Shown: piece by piece, positions 22,630 to 31,789 of the stretch
Layout: each line of letters starts with the position of its first letter
Position numbering within the stretch: position 1 is the stretch's first letter
Source of the DNA: Isoptericola luteus
Lineage (GTDB): Bacteria > Actinomycetota > Actinomycetes > Actinomycetales > Cellulomonadaceae
Reading direction: 5' to 3'
Length of the DNA stretch: 64,000 nt
Assembly: GCF_020297055.1 (NCBI RefSeq)
Contig: NZ_JAIXCQ010000004.1
Coordinates: 124,001 to 188,000, forward strand
Notes under the pieces: generated by a model
Database searches by the model: none
What the model was told of the DNA's origin: nothing
What the model saw: only the letters and a program-made list of their open reading frames with translations
Program-made: the position numbers and the translations under genes

Positions 22630-23958
22630 TCAGTCTCCGAACGGTCCCACGCGCACGACCGACCGGGGCCGGGACGCGAGGTCGGCGGCGAGGTCACGCA
22701 CGTCGGCGACGGTCACCGCGCGGACCCGCTCCAACGACTCCTCGAGGCTCAGCAGCTCACCGTAGACGAGCTCGGCCTTGCCGAGCCGGCTCATGCGCGA
22801 GCCGGAGTCCTCCATGCCGAGCACCAGGCCGCCCGAGAGCTGGCCGATGCTGCGGGTCAGCTCGGCGGCGGTCATGCCGTCCTGGGCGAGCCGCTCGAGC
22901 TCCGCGACCATGAGGTCGGTGACCTCGTCGACGTTCGCGGGCGAGCAGCCGGCGTACAGGCCGAACGTGCCCAGCCCGCCGTGGCCGGAGGCGAACGAGT
23001 AGGTGGCGTACGCCAGTCCCCGGCGCTCGCGGATCTCCTGGAAGAGGCGCGACGACATGCCGCCCCCGAGCACCGCGTTGAGGACCGACAGGGCGAACCG
23101 GCGCTCGTCCGTGGCCGCGAGGCCGGTGGACCCCACGACGACGTTCGCCTGCTCGACCTGGCGCCGCACCGTCAGGGCGACCCCCTCGGTCGGGACGCCG
23201 GAGGTCTCGGGCGCGACCGCGCGCCGGTCCCGTGGTGCCCGGGCCGGGTCGAGGTCCCAGCCGCCGGCGGACAGCGCGTCGGTGACCTGGGCGACGAGCG
23301 TGTCGTGGTCGACGCCGCCCGCCGCGGAGACCACGAGGGTCTCGGGCCGGTAGTGCCAGCGGTAGTGCTCGGCCACCGCGTCCCGCGGCACGGCACGGAT
23401 GGTGTCGGGGGTGCCGCCGATGGGGCGGCCGAGGGGGTGGGCGCCCAGGACGGCCGCCGCGAACTCCTCGTGCACGACGTCGCCGGGGTCGTCGTCGTTC
23501 ATGGCGAGCTCTTCGAGGATCACGCCGCGCTCGGTCTCGAGCTCGTCGGCGTCCAGCCGCGCCGAGGTGACCATGTCCGCGATGACGTCGACCGCCATCG
23601 GCAGGTCGGCGTCCAGCACGCGAGCGTAGTAGCAGGTGTGCTCTTTGCCCGTGGCCGCGTTGGCCTCACCGCCGACGGCGTCGAACGCCTCGGCGATGTC
23701 CATCGCCGAGCGGCGGGCGGTCCCCTTGAACAGCAGGTGCTCGAGGAAGTGCGTGGAGCCGAAGTGGCCGTCGGACTCGTCCCGGGAGCCGACCCCGACC
23801 CACGCACCCACCGTCGCCGAGCGCAGGCCCGGCATCTGTTCGGTGAGCACACGGACGCCGCCGGGCAGGACGGAGCGACGGATCGTCGCACCGTCCTGCC
23901 CGGCGGTGAGGTCGGCACCGGGCTCGCCCGCGGGGACGAGCGGAAGGTGCCAGGTCAT
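22630..23958 (-). CDS. pepR: M16-family zinc peptidase (PepR)
   Basis: 442-residue metallopeptidase of the insulinase/mitochondrial processing peptidase family. The inverted zinc motif HxxEH is His70-Phe-Leu-Glu73-His74 (STHFLEHLLFKGT), and the third ligand lies in ETERGVILEE, 75-76 residues on. The second, inactive-like M16 half carries NAVLGGGMSSRLFQEIRE with GLAYATYS. The ATG at 23958 lies seven bases after the pnp stop with GGAGG 11 bases upstream. The gpsI-pepR pair is conserved in mycobacteria (Rv2783c-Rv2782c). Its cellular substrate is not established. Confidence 0.94.
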   Translation of the reverse strand: MTWHLPLVPAGEPGADLTAGQDGATIRRSVLPGGVRVLTEQMPGLRSATVGAWVGVGSRDESDGHFGSTHFLEHLLFKGTARRSAMDIAEAFDAVGGEANAATGKEHTCYYARVLDADLPMAVDVIADMVTSARLDADELETERGVILEELAMNDDDPGDVVHEEFAAAVLGAHPLGRPIGGTPDTIRAVPRDAVAEHYRWHYRPETLVVSAAGGVDHDTLVAQVTDALSAGGWDLDPARAPRDRRAVAPETSGVPTEGVALTVRRQVEQANVVVGSTGLAATDERRFALSVLNAVLGGGMSSRLFQEIRERRGLAYATYSFASGHGGLGTFGLYAGCSPANVDEVTDLMVAELERLAQDGMTAAELTRSIGQLSGGLVLGMEDSGSRMSRLGKAELVYGELLSLEESLERVRAVTVADVRDLAADLASRPRSVVRVGPFGD

Positions 23959-23965
23959 CAGAGCG

Positions 23966-26212
23966 TCAGGCCTCCGGCTGGTCCGACGAGGCGGCCTCGG
24001 GAGCGGCGGACTCGGACTCGCCCGCCTTGTCCTCCTCGGTGACCGCGACCAGCGACAGCTTGCCGCGCGGGTCGATCTCACCGATCTCGACCTGGACCTT
24101 CTGGCCCACGGAGAGCACGTCGTCGACGTTCTCGACGCGCTTGCCACCCACGAGCTTGCGGATCTGGCTGATGTGCAGCAGACCGTCCTTGCCCGGGGAG
24201 AGCGAGATGAACGCACCGAACGACGTCGTCTTGACGACGGTGCCGACGAACCGCTCGCCCACCTCGGGGACGTGCGGGTTGGCGATCGCGTTGATCGCCG
24301 CGCGGGCGGCCTCGGCCGACGGGCCGTCGGTGGCGCCGATGTACACGGTGCCGTCGTCCTCGATGGAGATGTCCGCGCCCGTCTCCTCCTGGATCTGGTT
24401 GATCATCTTGCCCTTGGGCCCGATGACCTCGCCGATCTTGTCGACCGGCACCTTCACCGCGATGACGCGCGGGGCGTTCGGGGACATCTCGTCCGGCACG
24501 TCGATGGCCTCGGCGAGGACGTCGAGGATCGTCAGGCGCGCGTCGCGGGCCTGGCCGAGGGCCGCCGCGAGCACGGAAGCCGGGATGCCGTCGAGCTTGG
24601 TGTCGAGCTGGATGGCCGTGACGAACTCGCGCGTACCGGCGACCTTGAAGTCCATGTCGCCGAACGCGTCCTCGGCGCCCAGGATGTCGGTCATCGCGGC
24701 GTAGCGGGTCTCGCCCTCGACCGTGTCGGAGACGAGGCCCATCGCGATGCCCGCGACCGGGGCCTTCAGGGGCACACCGGCGTTGAGCAGTGACAGCGTC
24801 GAGGCGCAGACCGAGCCCATCGACGTCGAACCGTTGGAGCCGAGGGCCTCGGACACCTGGCGGATCGCGTACGGGAACTCCTCGCGGCTCGGCAGCACCG
24901 GGACGAGCGCGCGCTCGGCCAGGGCACCGTGCCCGATCTCGCGGCGCTTCGGGCTGCCGACGCGGCCCGTCTCGCCCGTCGAAAACGGCGGGAAGTTGTA
25001 GTTGTGCATGTAGCGCTTGCGCGTGACCGGCCCGAGCGAGTCGATCTGCTGCTCCATGCGCAGCATGTTCAGCGTCGTGACGCCGAGGATCTGCGTCTCG
25101 CCGCGCTCGAACAGCGCGGAGCCGTGCACGCGCGGGAGGACCTCGACCTCGGCCGACAGGGTGCGGATGTCCGCGAGCCCACGACCGTCGATGCGGACGC
25201 CGTCCGTGAGCACGCGCTGGCGCACGAGCTGCTTCTGCAGCGAGCGGTACGCCGCCGACAGCTCCTTCTCACGACCGTCGAAGCCGTCCTGCAGCTCGCC
25301 GAGCATCTGCGACTTGAGCTCGTCGAGGCGGTTCTCGCGGTCCTGCTTGTCGGCGATCGCCAGGGCGTCGCGCAGGGGCGCGGCCACGGCGGACTCGACG
25401 GCGGCGTACGCGTCGTCGGCGTACTCCGGGAAGACCGGGAACTCCCGGACCTCCTTGGAGGCCTGCGCGGCCAGCGACGCCTGCGCGTCGCACAGCGCCT
25501 TGAGGAACGGCTTCGACGCCTCGATGCCCTCGGCGACGACCTCCTCGGTCGGCGCGGAGACGCCCTGCTCCTTGATGAGCTTCCAGGCGTCGTCGGTGGC
25601 CTCGGCCTCGATCATCGCGATCGCGACGTCGTCACCGACGACACGGCCGGCGACGACCATGTTGAAGACGGCGCGCTCGAGGTCCGAGTACTTCGGGAAC
25701 GCGACCCACTGGCCGTCGATGAGCGCGATGCGCACACCCGCGACCGGGCCGGAGAACGGCAGGCCGGAGATCTGCGTCGACGCCGACGCGGCGTTGATCG
25801 CCAGGACGTCGTACGCGTCGTCCGGGTGGATCGCCATCACGGAGATGACGACCTGGACCTCGTTGCGCAGGCCCTTGACGAACAGGGGGCGCAGCGGGCG
25901 GTCGATGAGGCGGCAGGCGAGGATCGCCTCAGTCGAGGGGCGGCCCTCGCGGCGGAAGAACGAGCCGGGGATGCGGCCCGCGGCGTACATACGCTCCTCG
26001 ACGTCCACCGTCAGGGGGAAGAAGTCGAACTGCTCCTTGGGGTGCTTGCCGGCCGTCGTGGCCGACAGCAGCATCGTCTCGCCGTCCAGGTACGCGGCGA
26101 CGGAGCCGGCGGCCTGGCGGGCGAGGCGGCCCGTCTCGAAACGGACGGTGCGGGTGCCGAAGCGACCGTTGTCGATCACGGCCTCGGCGAACTGGATCTC
26201 GGGACCCTCCAT
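23966..26212 (-). CDS. pnp: Polyribonucleotide nucleotidyltransferase (PNPase)
   Basis: 748-residue phosphorolytic 3'-5' exoribonuclease, also a polymerase of RNA tails; in streptomycetes the homologue was called guanosine pentaphosphate synthetase I. Domain order: first RNase PH domain ([20 protein letters not shown]), all-alpha linker, second RNase PH domain with the catalytic region [18 protein letters not shown], then KH ([19 protein letters not shown]) and S1 ([11 protein letters not shown]) domains. ATG 26212 ([12 protein letters not shown]) is preceded by AAGGAGGG. rpsO is 252 bases upstream and pepR 7 bases downstream, the standard rpsO-pnp arrangement. PNPase usually controls its own leader. 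Confidence 0.97.
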   Translation of the reverse strand: MEGPEIQFAEAVIDNGRFGTRTVRFETGRLARQAAGSVAAYLDGETMLLSATTAGKHPKEQFDFFPLTVDVEERMYAAGRIPGSFFRREGRPSTEAILACRLIDRPLRPLFVKGLRNEVQVVISVMAIHPDDAYDVLAINAASASTQISGLPFSGPVAGVRIALIDGQWVAFPKYSDLERAVFNMVVAGRVVGDDVAIAMIEAEATDDAWKLIKEQGVSAPTEEVVAEGIEASKPFLKALCDAQASLAAQASKEVREFPVFPEYADDAYAAVESAVAAPLRDALAIADKQDRENRLDELKSQMLGELQDGFDGREKELSAAYRSLQKQLVRQRVLTDGVRIDGRGLADIRTLSAEVEVLPRVHGSALFERGETQILGVTTLNMLRMEQQIDSLGPVTRKRYMHNYNFPPFSTGETGRVGSPKRREIGHGALAERALVPVLPSREEFPYAIRQVSEALGSNGSTSMGSVCASTLSLLNAGVPLKAPVAGIAMGLVSDTVEGETRYAAMTDILGAEDAFGDMDFKVAGTREFVTAIQLDTKLDGIPASVLAAALGQARDARLTILDVLAEAIDVPDEMSPNAPRVIAVKVPVDKIGEVIGPKGKMINQIQEETGADISIEDDGTVYIGATDGPSAEAARAAINAIANPHVPEVGERFVGTVVKTTSFGAFISLSPGKDGLLHISQIRKLVGGKRVENVDDVLSVGQKVQVEIGEIDPRGKLSLVAVTEEDKAGESESAAPEAASSDQPEA

Positions 26213-26420
26213 GGGTGCCCTCCTTGATCTCGAAGGCGCGGCCGTCTCCCGGCGGTCTTCGATCGAGGCCCACGGAGCCCTGCGTCGTTCGCGACGAACT
26301 GCGGCGGGTTCGGGGGGCCACTACCGAGGACCGGACGAAAGTCCCGGCGGCGCGGTGGTGTCGTGGCAGGCAGGTCCCGCCACGGTGGCGTCACGTGGAA
26401 GTCACACCGACATCACACCA
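26213..26420 (-). promoter_or_regulatory. pnp 5' leader / rpsO-pnp intergenic region
   Basis: 208 bases without a gene. On the minus strand a small hairpin (CGTCG, CGAA loop, CGACG; 26283-26296) and a second dyad (CGCCA-CCG-TGGCG; 26377-26389) are visible, with AAGGAGGG before the pnp start. In other bacteria a leader hairpin is the target of PNPase autoregulation; that role is inferred here. Confidence 0.4.
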
Positions 26421-26457
26421 GACCAGCCCGGCCCCTGCGAGAGGGACCGGGCTGGTC
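26421..26457 (-). terminator. rpsO terminator
   Basis: GACCAGCCCGG / CCGGGCTGGTC plus CCCT/AGGG around a five-base loop, with one internal mismatch, begins 8 bases after the rpsO stop. No U-run follows. Confidence 0.8.
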
Positions 26458-26464
26458 GGCGTGA

Positions 26465-26734
26465 TCAGCGGCGCAGGCCGAGCCGCGCGATGAGGCTGCG
26501 GTAGCGCTCGATGTCGGTCTTCTGCAGGTAGCCCTGCAGGCGACGGCGCTGGCCCACGAGGAGCAGCAGACCACGACGCGAGTGGTGGTCGTGCTTGTGC
26601 TCCTTGAGGTGCTCGTTCAGGTCGTTGATGCGCTGCGTCAGGAGCGCGATCTGCACCTCCGGCGAGCCGGTGTCGCCCTCGTGGGTCGCGTACTCGGTGA
26701 TGATGGACTGCTTGGTGGCAGCGTCGAGCGGCAT
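26465..26734 (-). CDS. rpsO: 30S ribosomal protein S15
   Basis: 89 residues, full length for the family. It binds the central domain of 16S rRNA early in small-subunit assembly. Conserved segments seen: [55 protein letters not shown] and [16 protein letters not shown] 26734 follows AAGGAG. A TAGGAT -10 (26827-26822) gives a leader of about 80 bases, in which S15 commonly regulates its own translation; no pseudoknot was modelled here. Confidence 0.98.
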   Translation of the reverse strand: MPLDAATKQSIITEYATHEGDTGSPEVQIALLTQRINDLNEHLKEHKHDHHSRRGLLLLVGQRRRLQGYLQKTDIERYRSLIARLGLRR

Positions 26735-26821
26735 ATGGCTCTCCTTCGGTGTCGTTGCGCGGTGCCCCGGGACTTCTTCACCGAGGCGCTCTGGATCCGC
26801 GGCCGATCAAACGGCAGCACC

Positions 26822-26827
26822 ATCCTA
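26822..26827 (-). promoter_or_regulatory. rpsO promoter -10
   Basis: TAGGAT on the minus strand, about 88 bases before the rpsO start. The expected -35 position falls within the upstream terminator stem, so promoter and terminator overlap. Confidence 0.45.
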
Positions 26828-26832
26828 GCAGC

Positions 26833-26864
26833 GCACCGCCCGCCGGGTCCCCGGCGGGCGGTGC
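26833..26864 (-). terminator. Terminator of the haem peroxidase gene
   Basis: Perfect 15-base arms GCACCGCCCGCCGGG and CCCGGCGGGCGGTGC around a two-base centre, 40 bases after the peroxidase stop and just before the rpsO promoter. Confidence 0.8.
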
Positions 26865-26904
26865 GAGTGGTGCACGGCACACGGCCGGCACGAAGGACGG
26901 GGCG

Positions 26905-28953
26905 TCAGTCCCCATCGTGGCCCGCACGGCGCACCCCGGCACCGTCGGGAACCTGTCGGAACGTCCCGTCGTCGAGAGCCATGACGCCCGCGAACCGCAG
27001 CAGGTCCGAGATCGTGGTGATCATCTTCCCGTCGTCGAGCCGCACGCCGCGCGACGGGTCCCAGTCCTGGCGCTCGCACGACGTCTCGTCCTGGCGCAGC
27101 AGGTACACGAACGTCTCGCACAGGATGTGGCTGCCGACGTCGCCGAGGAAGTTGCCGTTCCCCTGGACCTCCGCCTCCTTGAGCACGTAGTACCACAGCG
27201 GCGTGCCGCCGAGCTCGTCCAGCGCCTGGGCCACCTCCTCGCTCGCGCCCCGCGTGAGCTGCTCGCTCGTCAACGGCGTGACGTGAAGGGCCCGCGCGAC
27301 CTCCTCGCCCGTGGGCAGCGAGAGCCAGTAGCCGCGCAGCAGGTTGCGCTGCGCAAGCTGCTTGAGGATCCCGCTCATCCGGGCGGTGATCGGGCTCTCG
27401 TCCGGCGCCCGCGGGATGGACTGGACGGGCACCGGGGCACCGTCCCCGTCGACGACGGTAACGCCGTCGTCCGCGAGCCGCCAGTCCCGCTTCCAGCCCT
27501 CGGTGAGGATGTCCGAGAGGCCGTTCGCCAGGAACGGGTCGATCTTCGCGGCGCCGCGGGCGCGGTCGGGGTCGCCCTTGTCGACGAACCGGCTCCAGTC
27601 GATCGGCCAGTTCGACGGCAGCACCTCCCCCGGCGGGAAACCGATCGGCACGAGCCCGCCCCCGCCGGTGAAGGCGAACAGCTGGTCCAGGCTCGCGAAC
27701 GCGTTCTTGGACGTCGGGTCGTTCGAGAAGGGGTTGCCCGCGCCGAAGTTGACGTTGTAGTCATAGCCGTTGCGGACCATCGAGTGCCCGAACCGGAACG
27801 CCGCGACCGCGAACTCTAGCGGCATCGCCACCGGCCGTCGCGGCCGGAACAGCAGCGTCGGCTCGTGCAGGACCTCGTCCAGCACGCCGGGCTTGGTCAG
27901 GGTGCGCAGGTAGTCGTGCACGACGAGCCACTGGTAGTGGTGCCTCACCAGCTCCTGCGCGCGCTCGAAGACGGCCCGGTGGTCCACCGTGAGCCAGGGC
28001 TCGACCCGGCGCACCCAGTCCACCACGGCGTTGTGGAACCGGACCACGCCCAGGTGGAGCTGCGCGAGGACGAGGTTCTCGTCGTTGCGGCCGTCCGGGA
28101 TCTTGGGCGAGCCCGGTGCCGGCCGGTCCTCGGCAGGCACCGTCATCGCCGCGACCTCCTCGCTCGAGAACCGCGGCAGGTCCCGCTGGGCGTCGTCGCC
28201 CGGCGCCACCAGGTCGAACCCGCCGAACGCCGTGGTCGAGATCCGCCCCACGGAGAGCTTCGCCGGGTCGGCGACGGCGTACGCGGCCTCGCTCCGGGTG
28301 GTCCCGTGCCCCGGCTCCCCGGGGAAGCGGGGGCCGCTGCCGTAGACGCTGTCCAGGTTGAGGAACGGGTGGCGCCCGTTGTGCAGGCTGCGGACCACCG
28401 TCTCAGGGTCGAAGACGTCGAACGGCTCGGTCGTGATGTCGCCGAGCACGAGGTCGCCGGGGCGGACGGGCTCCCCCGCCTCCGGCGGCTTGTCCTCGCC
28501 GTTGGTGTGCAGGGTGATGTCGTGGTCGATGAACTGGCCCCAGTACGTGTAGATCGCCGGGACCGTCGAGTCGTGCGCGGGGTCTGGCGGGCCGGCGGGC
28601 TCGATCATCGCCGCGCCGAGCTTGCCCAGCGCGGCGACGACCTTCGCGACGGTGTCCGCGTCGTCGGCGGGCAGGTGCGCCGCGGGGAAGCGCCCCCGCA
28701 GGTCACGGAAGAGATAGTCGAACGACGTCGTCGCGTCGAACCGGTCGGCGACGAGGTCGCGCAGCACCGCGAGCTCCGTGTCGTGCAGCAGGGGGCGTCG
28801 CGACGAGCGGGGGTCGGCGTCAGGTCCGGGGCGCGGGCGCGGGGCGACGGCGCCGCCGTGCCGGGTGCTGCGGACCGTGCGACCCACGGGTGTCTGGTTG
28901 AGGTCCGGACCGGGCTGCGGCGCTGCGTTCTGGACGGTGTCCTGAGCCGTCAT
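26905..28953 (-). CDS. Animal-type haem peroxidase (peroxidase-cyclooxygenase superfamily)
   Basis: 682 residues. Distal motif WGQFIDHDITL gives distal His144 and the Ca2+-ligand Asp145. LNLDSVYG matches the Ca-binding/haem-linking loop. DGRNDENLVLAQLH supplies the catalytic Arg289 with Glu292, followed by VVRFHN. AAFRFGHSMV provides the proximal haem ligand His390. These are the full haem-pocket set of bacterial peroxicin/peroxinectin-like enzymes, which oxidise halides, thiocyanate or organic donors with H2O2. No signal peptide or Tat motif is visible: the N-terminus is Gln/Asn/Pro-rich and disordered-looking. ATG 28953 (MTAQDT) follows AGAGAGGCAGAG. The gene sits alone between rpsO and ribF, which are neighbours in mycobacteria, so it looks like an insertion; codon usage is not visibly different. 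Physiological donor unknown. Confidence 0.9.
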   Translation of the reverse strand: MTAQDTVQNAAPQPGPDLNQTPVGRTVRSTRHGGAVAPRPRPGPDADPRSSRRPLLHDTELAVLRDLVADRFDATTSFDYLFRDLRGRFPAAHLPADDADTVAKVVAALGKLGAAMIEPAGPPDPAHDSTVPAIYTYWGQFIDHDITLHTNGEDKPPEAGEPVRPGDLVLGDITTEPFDVFDPETVVRSLHNGRHPFLNLDSVYGSGPRFPGEPGHGTTRSEAAYAVADPAKLSVGRISTTAFGGFDLVAPGDDAQRDLPRFSSEEVAAMTVPAEDRPAPGSPKIPDGRNDENLVLAQLHLGVVRFHNAVVDWVRRVEPWLTVDHRAVFERAQELVRHHYQWLVVHDYLRTLTKPGVLDEVLHEPTLLFRPRRPVAMPLEFAVAAFRFGHSMVRNGYDYNVNFGAGNPFSNDPTSKNAFASLDQLFAFTGGGGLVPIGFPPGEVLPSNWPIDWSRFVDKGDPDRARGAAKIDPFLANGLSDILTEGWKRDWRLADDGVTVVDGDGAPVPVQSIPRAPDESPITARMSGILKQLAQRNLLRGYWLSLPTGEEVARALHVTPLTSEQLTRGASEEVAQALDELGGTPLWYYVLKEAEVQGNGNFLGDVGSHILCETFVYLLRQDETSCERQDWDPSRGVRLDDGKMITTISDLLRFAGVMALDDGTFRQVPDGAGVRRAGHDGD

Positions 28954-29278
28954 GGCTCTGCCTCTCTGAAGAGCGCATCCACGCCCCGCCTCCGGCCGGG
29001 CGCGCTGGCGGTGCCGCCCGGGCCGGTCCCGACGACGTCGTCGTGGGACGGCCCGGGCAGGCGGTGCGGCTACCGGCACGCTCCGGGACAAGGCAGGGGA
29101 GGGAGCGGGCCCCGTCGCGAACGAGATCGAACGATCTCGCGCCAGGCTTCACCTGGCCTCACCAGGACGGAGGGCTCGGGCGCATCCGTGTGACGCGCCG
29201 TTCGGCGGTTTCACCCGCTCGGCGGCGTCGCGGCCTCTGCCGACGACTCAGCCCGCCGACCACTCAGCCGCCGACCAC
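28954..29278. other. 325-base intergenic region upstream of the peroxidase gene
   Basis: No coding region I can support. It contains an imperfect long hairpin (about 29016-29058, centre GACGACGTCGTC flanked by GCCCGGGCC and GGCCCGGGC), a perfect operator-like dyad (29124-29141) and a 15-base triple repeat at the ribF end (29239-29284). The peroxidase promoter must lie here; no clear -10/-35 pair was found. Confidence 0.6.
29124..29141. promoter_or_regulatory. Perfect palindrome upstream of the peroxidase gene
   Basis: CGAGATCG and CGATCTCG are separated by AA, about 170 bases before the peroxidase start. It has the size of a dimeric-regulator site. Which protein binds, and whether it governs the peroxidase gene, is unknown. 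Confidence 0.45.
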
Positions 29279-29284
29279 TCAGCG
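29239..29284. repeat. 15-bp tandem repeat, three copies, over the ribF stop codon
   Basis: GCCGACGACTCAGCC (29239), GCCGACCACTCAGCC (29255) and GCCGACCACTCAGCG (29270), the first separated by one extra base. Each contains TCA, the minus-strand stop TGA; the stop actually used by ribF (29281-29279) is in the last copy. Confidence 0.85.
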
Positions 29285-30253
29285 CAGGATCTCGCGGGCG
29301 CGCGCGACGTCGTCGTGCATCTGCGCCACCAGCGGCTCGATCCCGTCGAAGCGCAGCGTCGGGCGCAGCCGGGCGGTGAGCTCGAGGACGACCGGCTCGT
29401 CGTAGAGGTCGAGGTCGGTGCGGTCGAGCACGTACGCCTCGACCCGGCGCTCGACCCCGTCGAAGGTGGGGTTGGTGCCGATGGAGATGGCCGCGGGCAG
29501 GTCCGTGTCCGGGTGGCCGGGGTCCGTCGCCGCGAGCCGCGGCCGGCGCAGCCGCCCCGCGTAGACGCCGTCGGCCGGCACCATCCCCTCGATGCCGCCG
29601 AGGTTCGCCGTCGGGAACCCGAGCTCGCGGCCGCGGGCGTCGCCGTGCACGACGGTGCCCCGCACGCGGTGCGGGCGACCGAGGATCTCCGCGGCCTGGG
29701 CCACGTCCCCCTCGGCGAGGAGCGCCCGGGCGGCCGACGACGACCAGCGCTGGCCGGCACCGTCGGCGGCGGGCAGGCAGTCGCCCACGTCGTCCACGGC
29801 CACGACCTCGAAGCCGTGCCGCCCGCCGAGCTCCACCATGGTGTCCAGGGTGCCGACGTTGCCCTTGCCGAACCGCACGTCGTGACCCACCACGACGGCC
29901 CGCGCGCCGAGCCCGTCGACCAGGTAGCGGGTGACGAACTCCTCGGGCGTGAGCGCCGCCAGCTCGAGGGTGTAGGGCACCACCAGCACGGCGTCGAGCC
30001 CTGTCCGCGCGAGCAGGTCAAGCCGGTCGGTCAGGCCCGTGAGCAGGTCGGGCGCGCTGTCCGGCCGGTGCACGACGGCCGGGTGCGGGTCGAACGTCAG
30101 GCCGACGGCGGCGCGGCCGCCCGCGCGCGCGATCCCCACCAGCCGCTCCAGGACGGCCTGGTGCCCGCGATGGACGCCGTCGAAGTTGCCGATCGTCACG
30201 ACCGACGGCCCGAAGCCGTCCGGGACCTGCTCCAGGCCCGTGAACACCTGCAC
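29279..30253 (-). CDS. ribF: Bifunctional riboflavin kinase / FAD synthetase
   Basis: 324 residues; converts riboflavin to FMN and then FAD. N-terminal nucleotidylyl-transferase domain with TIGNFDGVHRGHQ (HxGH-type motif) and VVGHDVRFGKGNVG, then WSSSAARALLAEGDV, and the C-terminal kinase domain with VVHGDARGRELGFPTANL and ISIGTNPTF. The start is placed at GTG 30253, which gives the family N-terminus VQVFTGLEQVP and has GGAG upstream; an extension to a TTG at 30316 looks non-homologous. truB lies 76 bases upstream on the same strand. A tandem repeat covers the stop codon. Confidence 0.95.
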   Translation of the reverse strand: MQVFTGLEQVPDGFGPSVVTIGNFDGVHRGHQAVLERLVGIARAGGRAAVGLTFDPHPAVVHRPDSAPDLLTGLTDRLDLLARTGLDAVLVVPYTLELAALTPEEFVTRYLVDGLGARAVVVGHDVRFGKGNVGTLDTMVELGGRHGFEVVAVDDVGDCLPAADGAGQRWSSSAARALLAEGDVAQAAEILGRPHRVRGTVVHGDARGRELGFPTANLGGIEGMVPADGVYAGRLRRPRLAATDPGHPDTDLPAAISIGTNPTFDGVERRVEAYVLDRTDLDLYDEPVVLELTARLRPTLRFDGIEPLVAQMHDDVARAREILR

Positions 30254-30329
30254 GCGTCGCGCTCCGTCTCGTCGGTCGTCGGTCGAGCGGCGCCCGTCGG
30301 GAGCGCCAGCGGTCAAGGATAGTCGCCGT

Positions 30330-31292
30330 TCAGTGGGCCGGGGCGAGCACGAGCACGGGCTTGGCCAGCGCCTCGCCCCGCCTGCGGGTGTCCTCCAGCA
30401 GCGCGACCAGCACGCCGTCCGGCCCGATCCCCGCGACCGTGCCCCGCTCTCCGCTGGCGGGCACCCACCGGCCGTGGCCGAGAGCGCCCGCCTCGTCGGC
30501 GGTGAGGTCCCGCACGGGGAAGATCGCGCGGGCCGCGTCGGCGAGCGGCAGGGTGGCGAGCACGCCGTCGGCGTCGGCCTGCGCCTCCAGCGCCTCGAGG
30601 GTGCGGGCCGCGGTCAGGTCGTAGCCGCCCACCCGGGTGCGGCGCAGCGCCGTGAGGTGCCCGCCCGTCCCGAGCGCCCCACCCAGGTCGCGCGCCAGGG
30701 CCCGCACGTACGTTCCGGACGACACCACGACGTGGACGTCGACGTCGAGCACGGGGACGCCCGCGTCGGTGACGGCCGGACGCGAGCCCAGGACGTCGAA
30801 GCGGCTCACCCTGACCGGCCGGGCCGCGAGGGTGACCTCCTCGCCCGCCCGCGCCCGCGCGTACGCCCGCTTGCCGTCCACCTTGATCGCGCTCACCGTC
30901 GTCGGCACCTGGGAGATGTCGCCGGTGAGCGCCGCGACCTCGCGCGCCAGCGCGTCGGCGTCCACGCCGCCGCCGACGCCCGGAGAGGAGACCACCTCGC
31001 CCTCGGCGTCGTCGGTGGTCGTGGCGACGCCGAGGCGCAGGGTCGCGTCGTAGGCCTTGTCGGCGCCCACGACGTAGGTCAGGAGCTTGGTGGCCCGCCC
31101 CACGCCGACCACGAGCACGCCCGTGGCCATCGGGTCGAGGGTGCCGGCGTGCCCGACCTTGCGCGTCCCGGCCAGACGCCGGCAGCGGCCGACCACGTCG
31201 TGGCTGGTCCAGCCCGCGGGCTTGTCGACGACGAGGAGGCCGTCGGGCGCCGTGGGGCGCCGCGGCGGCCGCTCGCGGTCAGAGGTGCTCAC
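30330..31292 (-). CDS. truB: tRNA pseudouridine(55) synthase
   Basis: 320 residues; makes pseudouridine 55 in the T-loop of tRNAs. Catalytic Asp53 in GHAGTLDPMATG, preceded by the N-terminal motif LLVVDKPAGWTSHDVV, with KAYDATLRLG, QVPTTVSAIKVDGKRAYARAR and SSGTYVRALARDLG. The C-terminus carries a PUA-like domain (GRWVPASGERGTVAGIGP). It starts 18 bases after the rbfA stop and is probably part of the nusA-infB-rbfA run. The ribosome site before GTG 31292 is weak, so translation may be partly coupled. Confidence 0.96.
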   Translation of the reverse strand: MSTSDRERPPRRPTAPDGLLVVDKPAGWTSHDVVGRCRRLAGTRKVGHAGTLDPMATGVLVVGVGRATKLLTYVVGADKAYDATLRLGVATTTDDAEGEVVSSPGVGGGVDADALAREVAALTGDISQVPTTVSAIKVDGKRAYARARAGEEVTLAARPVRVSRFDVLGSRPAVTDAGVPVLDVDVHVVVSSGTYVRALARDLGGALGTGGHLTALRRTRVGGYDLTAARTLEALEAQADADGVLATLPLADAARAIFPVRDLTADEAGALGHGRWVPASGERGTVAGIGPDGVLVALLEDTRRRGEALAKPVLVLAPAH

Positions 31293-31310
31293 AGCTCGCT
31301 CACGAGGTGA

Positions 31311-31769
31311 TCACAGGGGCTCGAGGTCGTCGTCGGCGTCCTCGCCCGGCTTCTTGTACGGGTCGGCGTCGCCGGCGTACCCCTTGCCCTCGCGCAGGGC
31401 CGCCAGCTCCTCGTCACGACGCCGCGCCTCGATGAGGGCGGCGTCCAGGTGCGCGGCGGACTCGGGCATCGAGTCCAGGTGGAACTCGATCGTGGGCGTG
31501 AGACGGATGCCGGTCTGTTTGCCCACCTCCGAGCGGATGACGCCCTTCGCGCTCGCCAGCGCCGCCGCGGTCCCGGCCCGCTCCTCGTCGGTGCCGTACA
31601 CCGTGTAGAACACGGAAGCGTTCTGCAGGTCGCCCGTCACACGCACGTCGGTGACGGTGACGAAGCCCAGTCGCGGGTCCTTGATCCGCGTGTCGAGCAT
31701 CTGCGCGACGATCTCCTTGATGCGGTCCGCGAGCTTGCGCGCGCGGGGGTTCTCGGGCCGGTCGGCCAT
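31311..31769 (-). CDS. rbfA: 30S ribosome-binding factor A
   Basis: 152 residues; late 30S maturation factor that binds near helix 1 of 16S rRNA. The KH-like fold motifs are clear: [45 protein letters not shown], and LRSEVGKQ-like [22 protein letters not shown]. It ends in an acidic tail ([11 protein letters not shown]) common in actinobacteria. ATG 31769 follows AAGGAAGAGGA. A strong hairpin separates it from infB upstream. Confidence 0.96.
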   Translation of the reverse strand: MADRPENPRARKLADRIKEIVAQMLDTRIKDPRLGFVTVTDVRVTGDLQNASVFYTVYGTDEERAGTAAALASAKGVIRSEVGKQTGIRLTPTIEFHLDSMPESAAHLDAALIEARRRDEELAALREGKGYAGDADPYKKPGEDADDDLEPL

Positions 31770-31789
31770 GTCCTCTTCCTTCCTCGACG

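Noticed and set aside
29043-29405. Small plus-strand gene between the peroxidase and ribF genes
   Set aside because: Translation is Arg/Ser/Pro-rich, overlaps ribF antisense, and has no ribosome site or recognisable motif.
30254-30316. Upstream TTG start for ribF
   Set aside because: The extra 21 residues are not family-like; GTG 30253 gives the standard N-terminus and has GGAG upstream.
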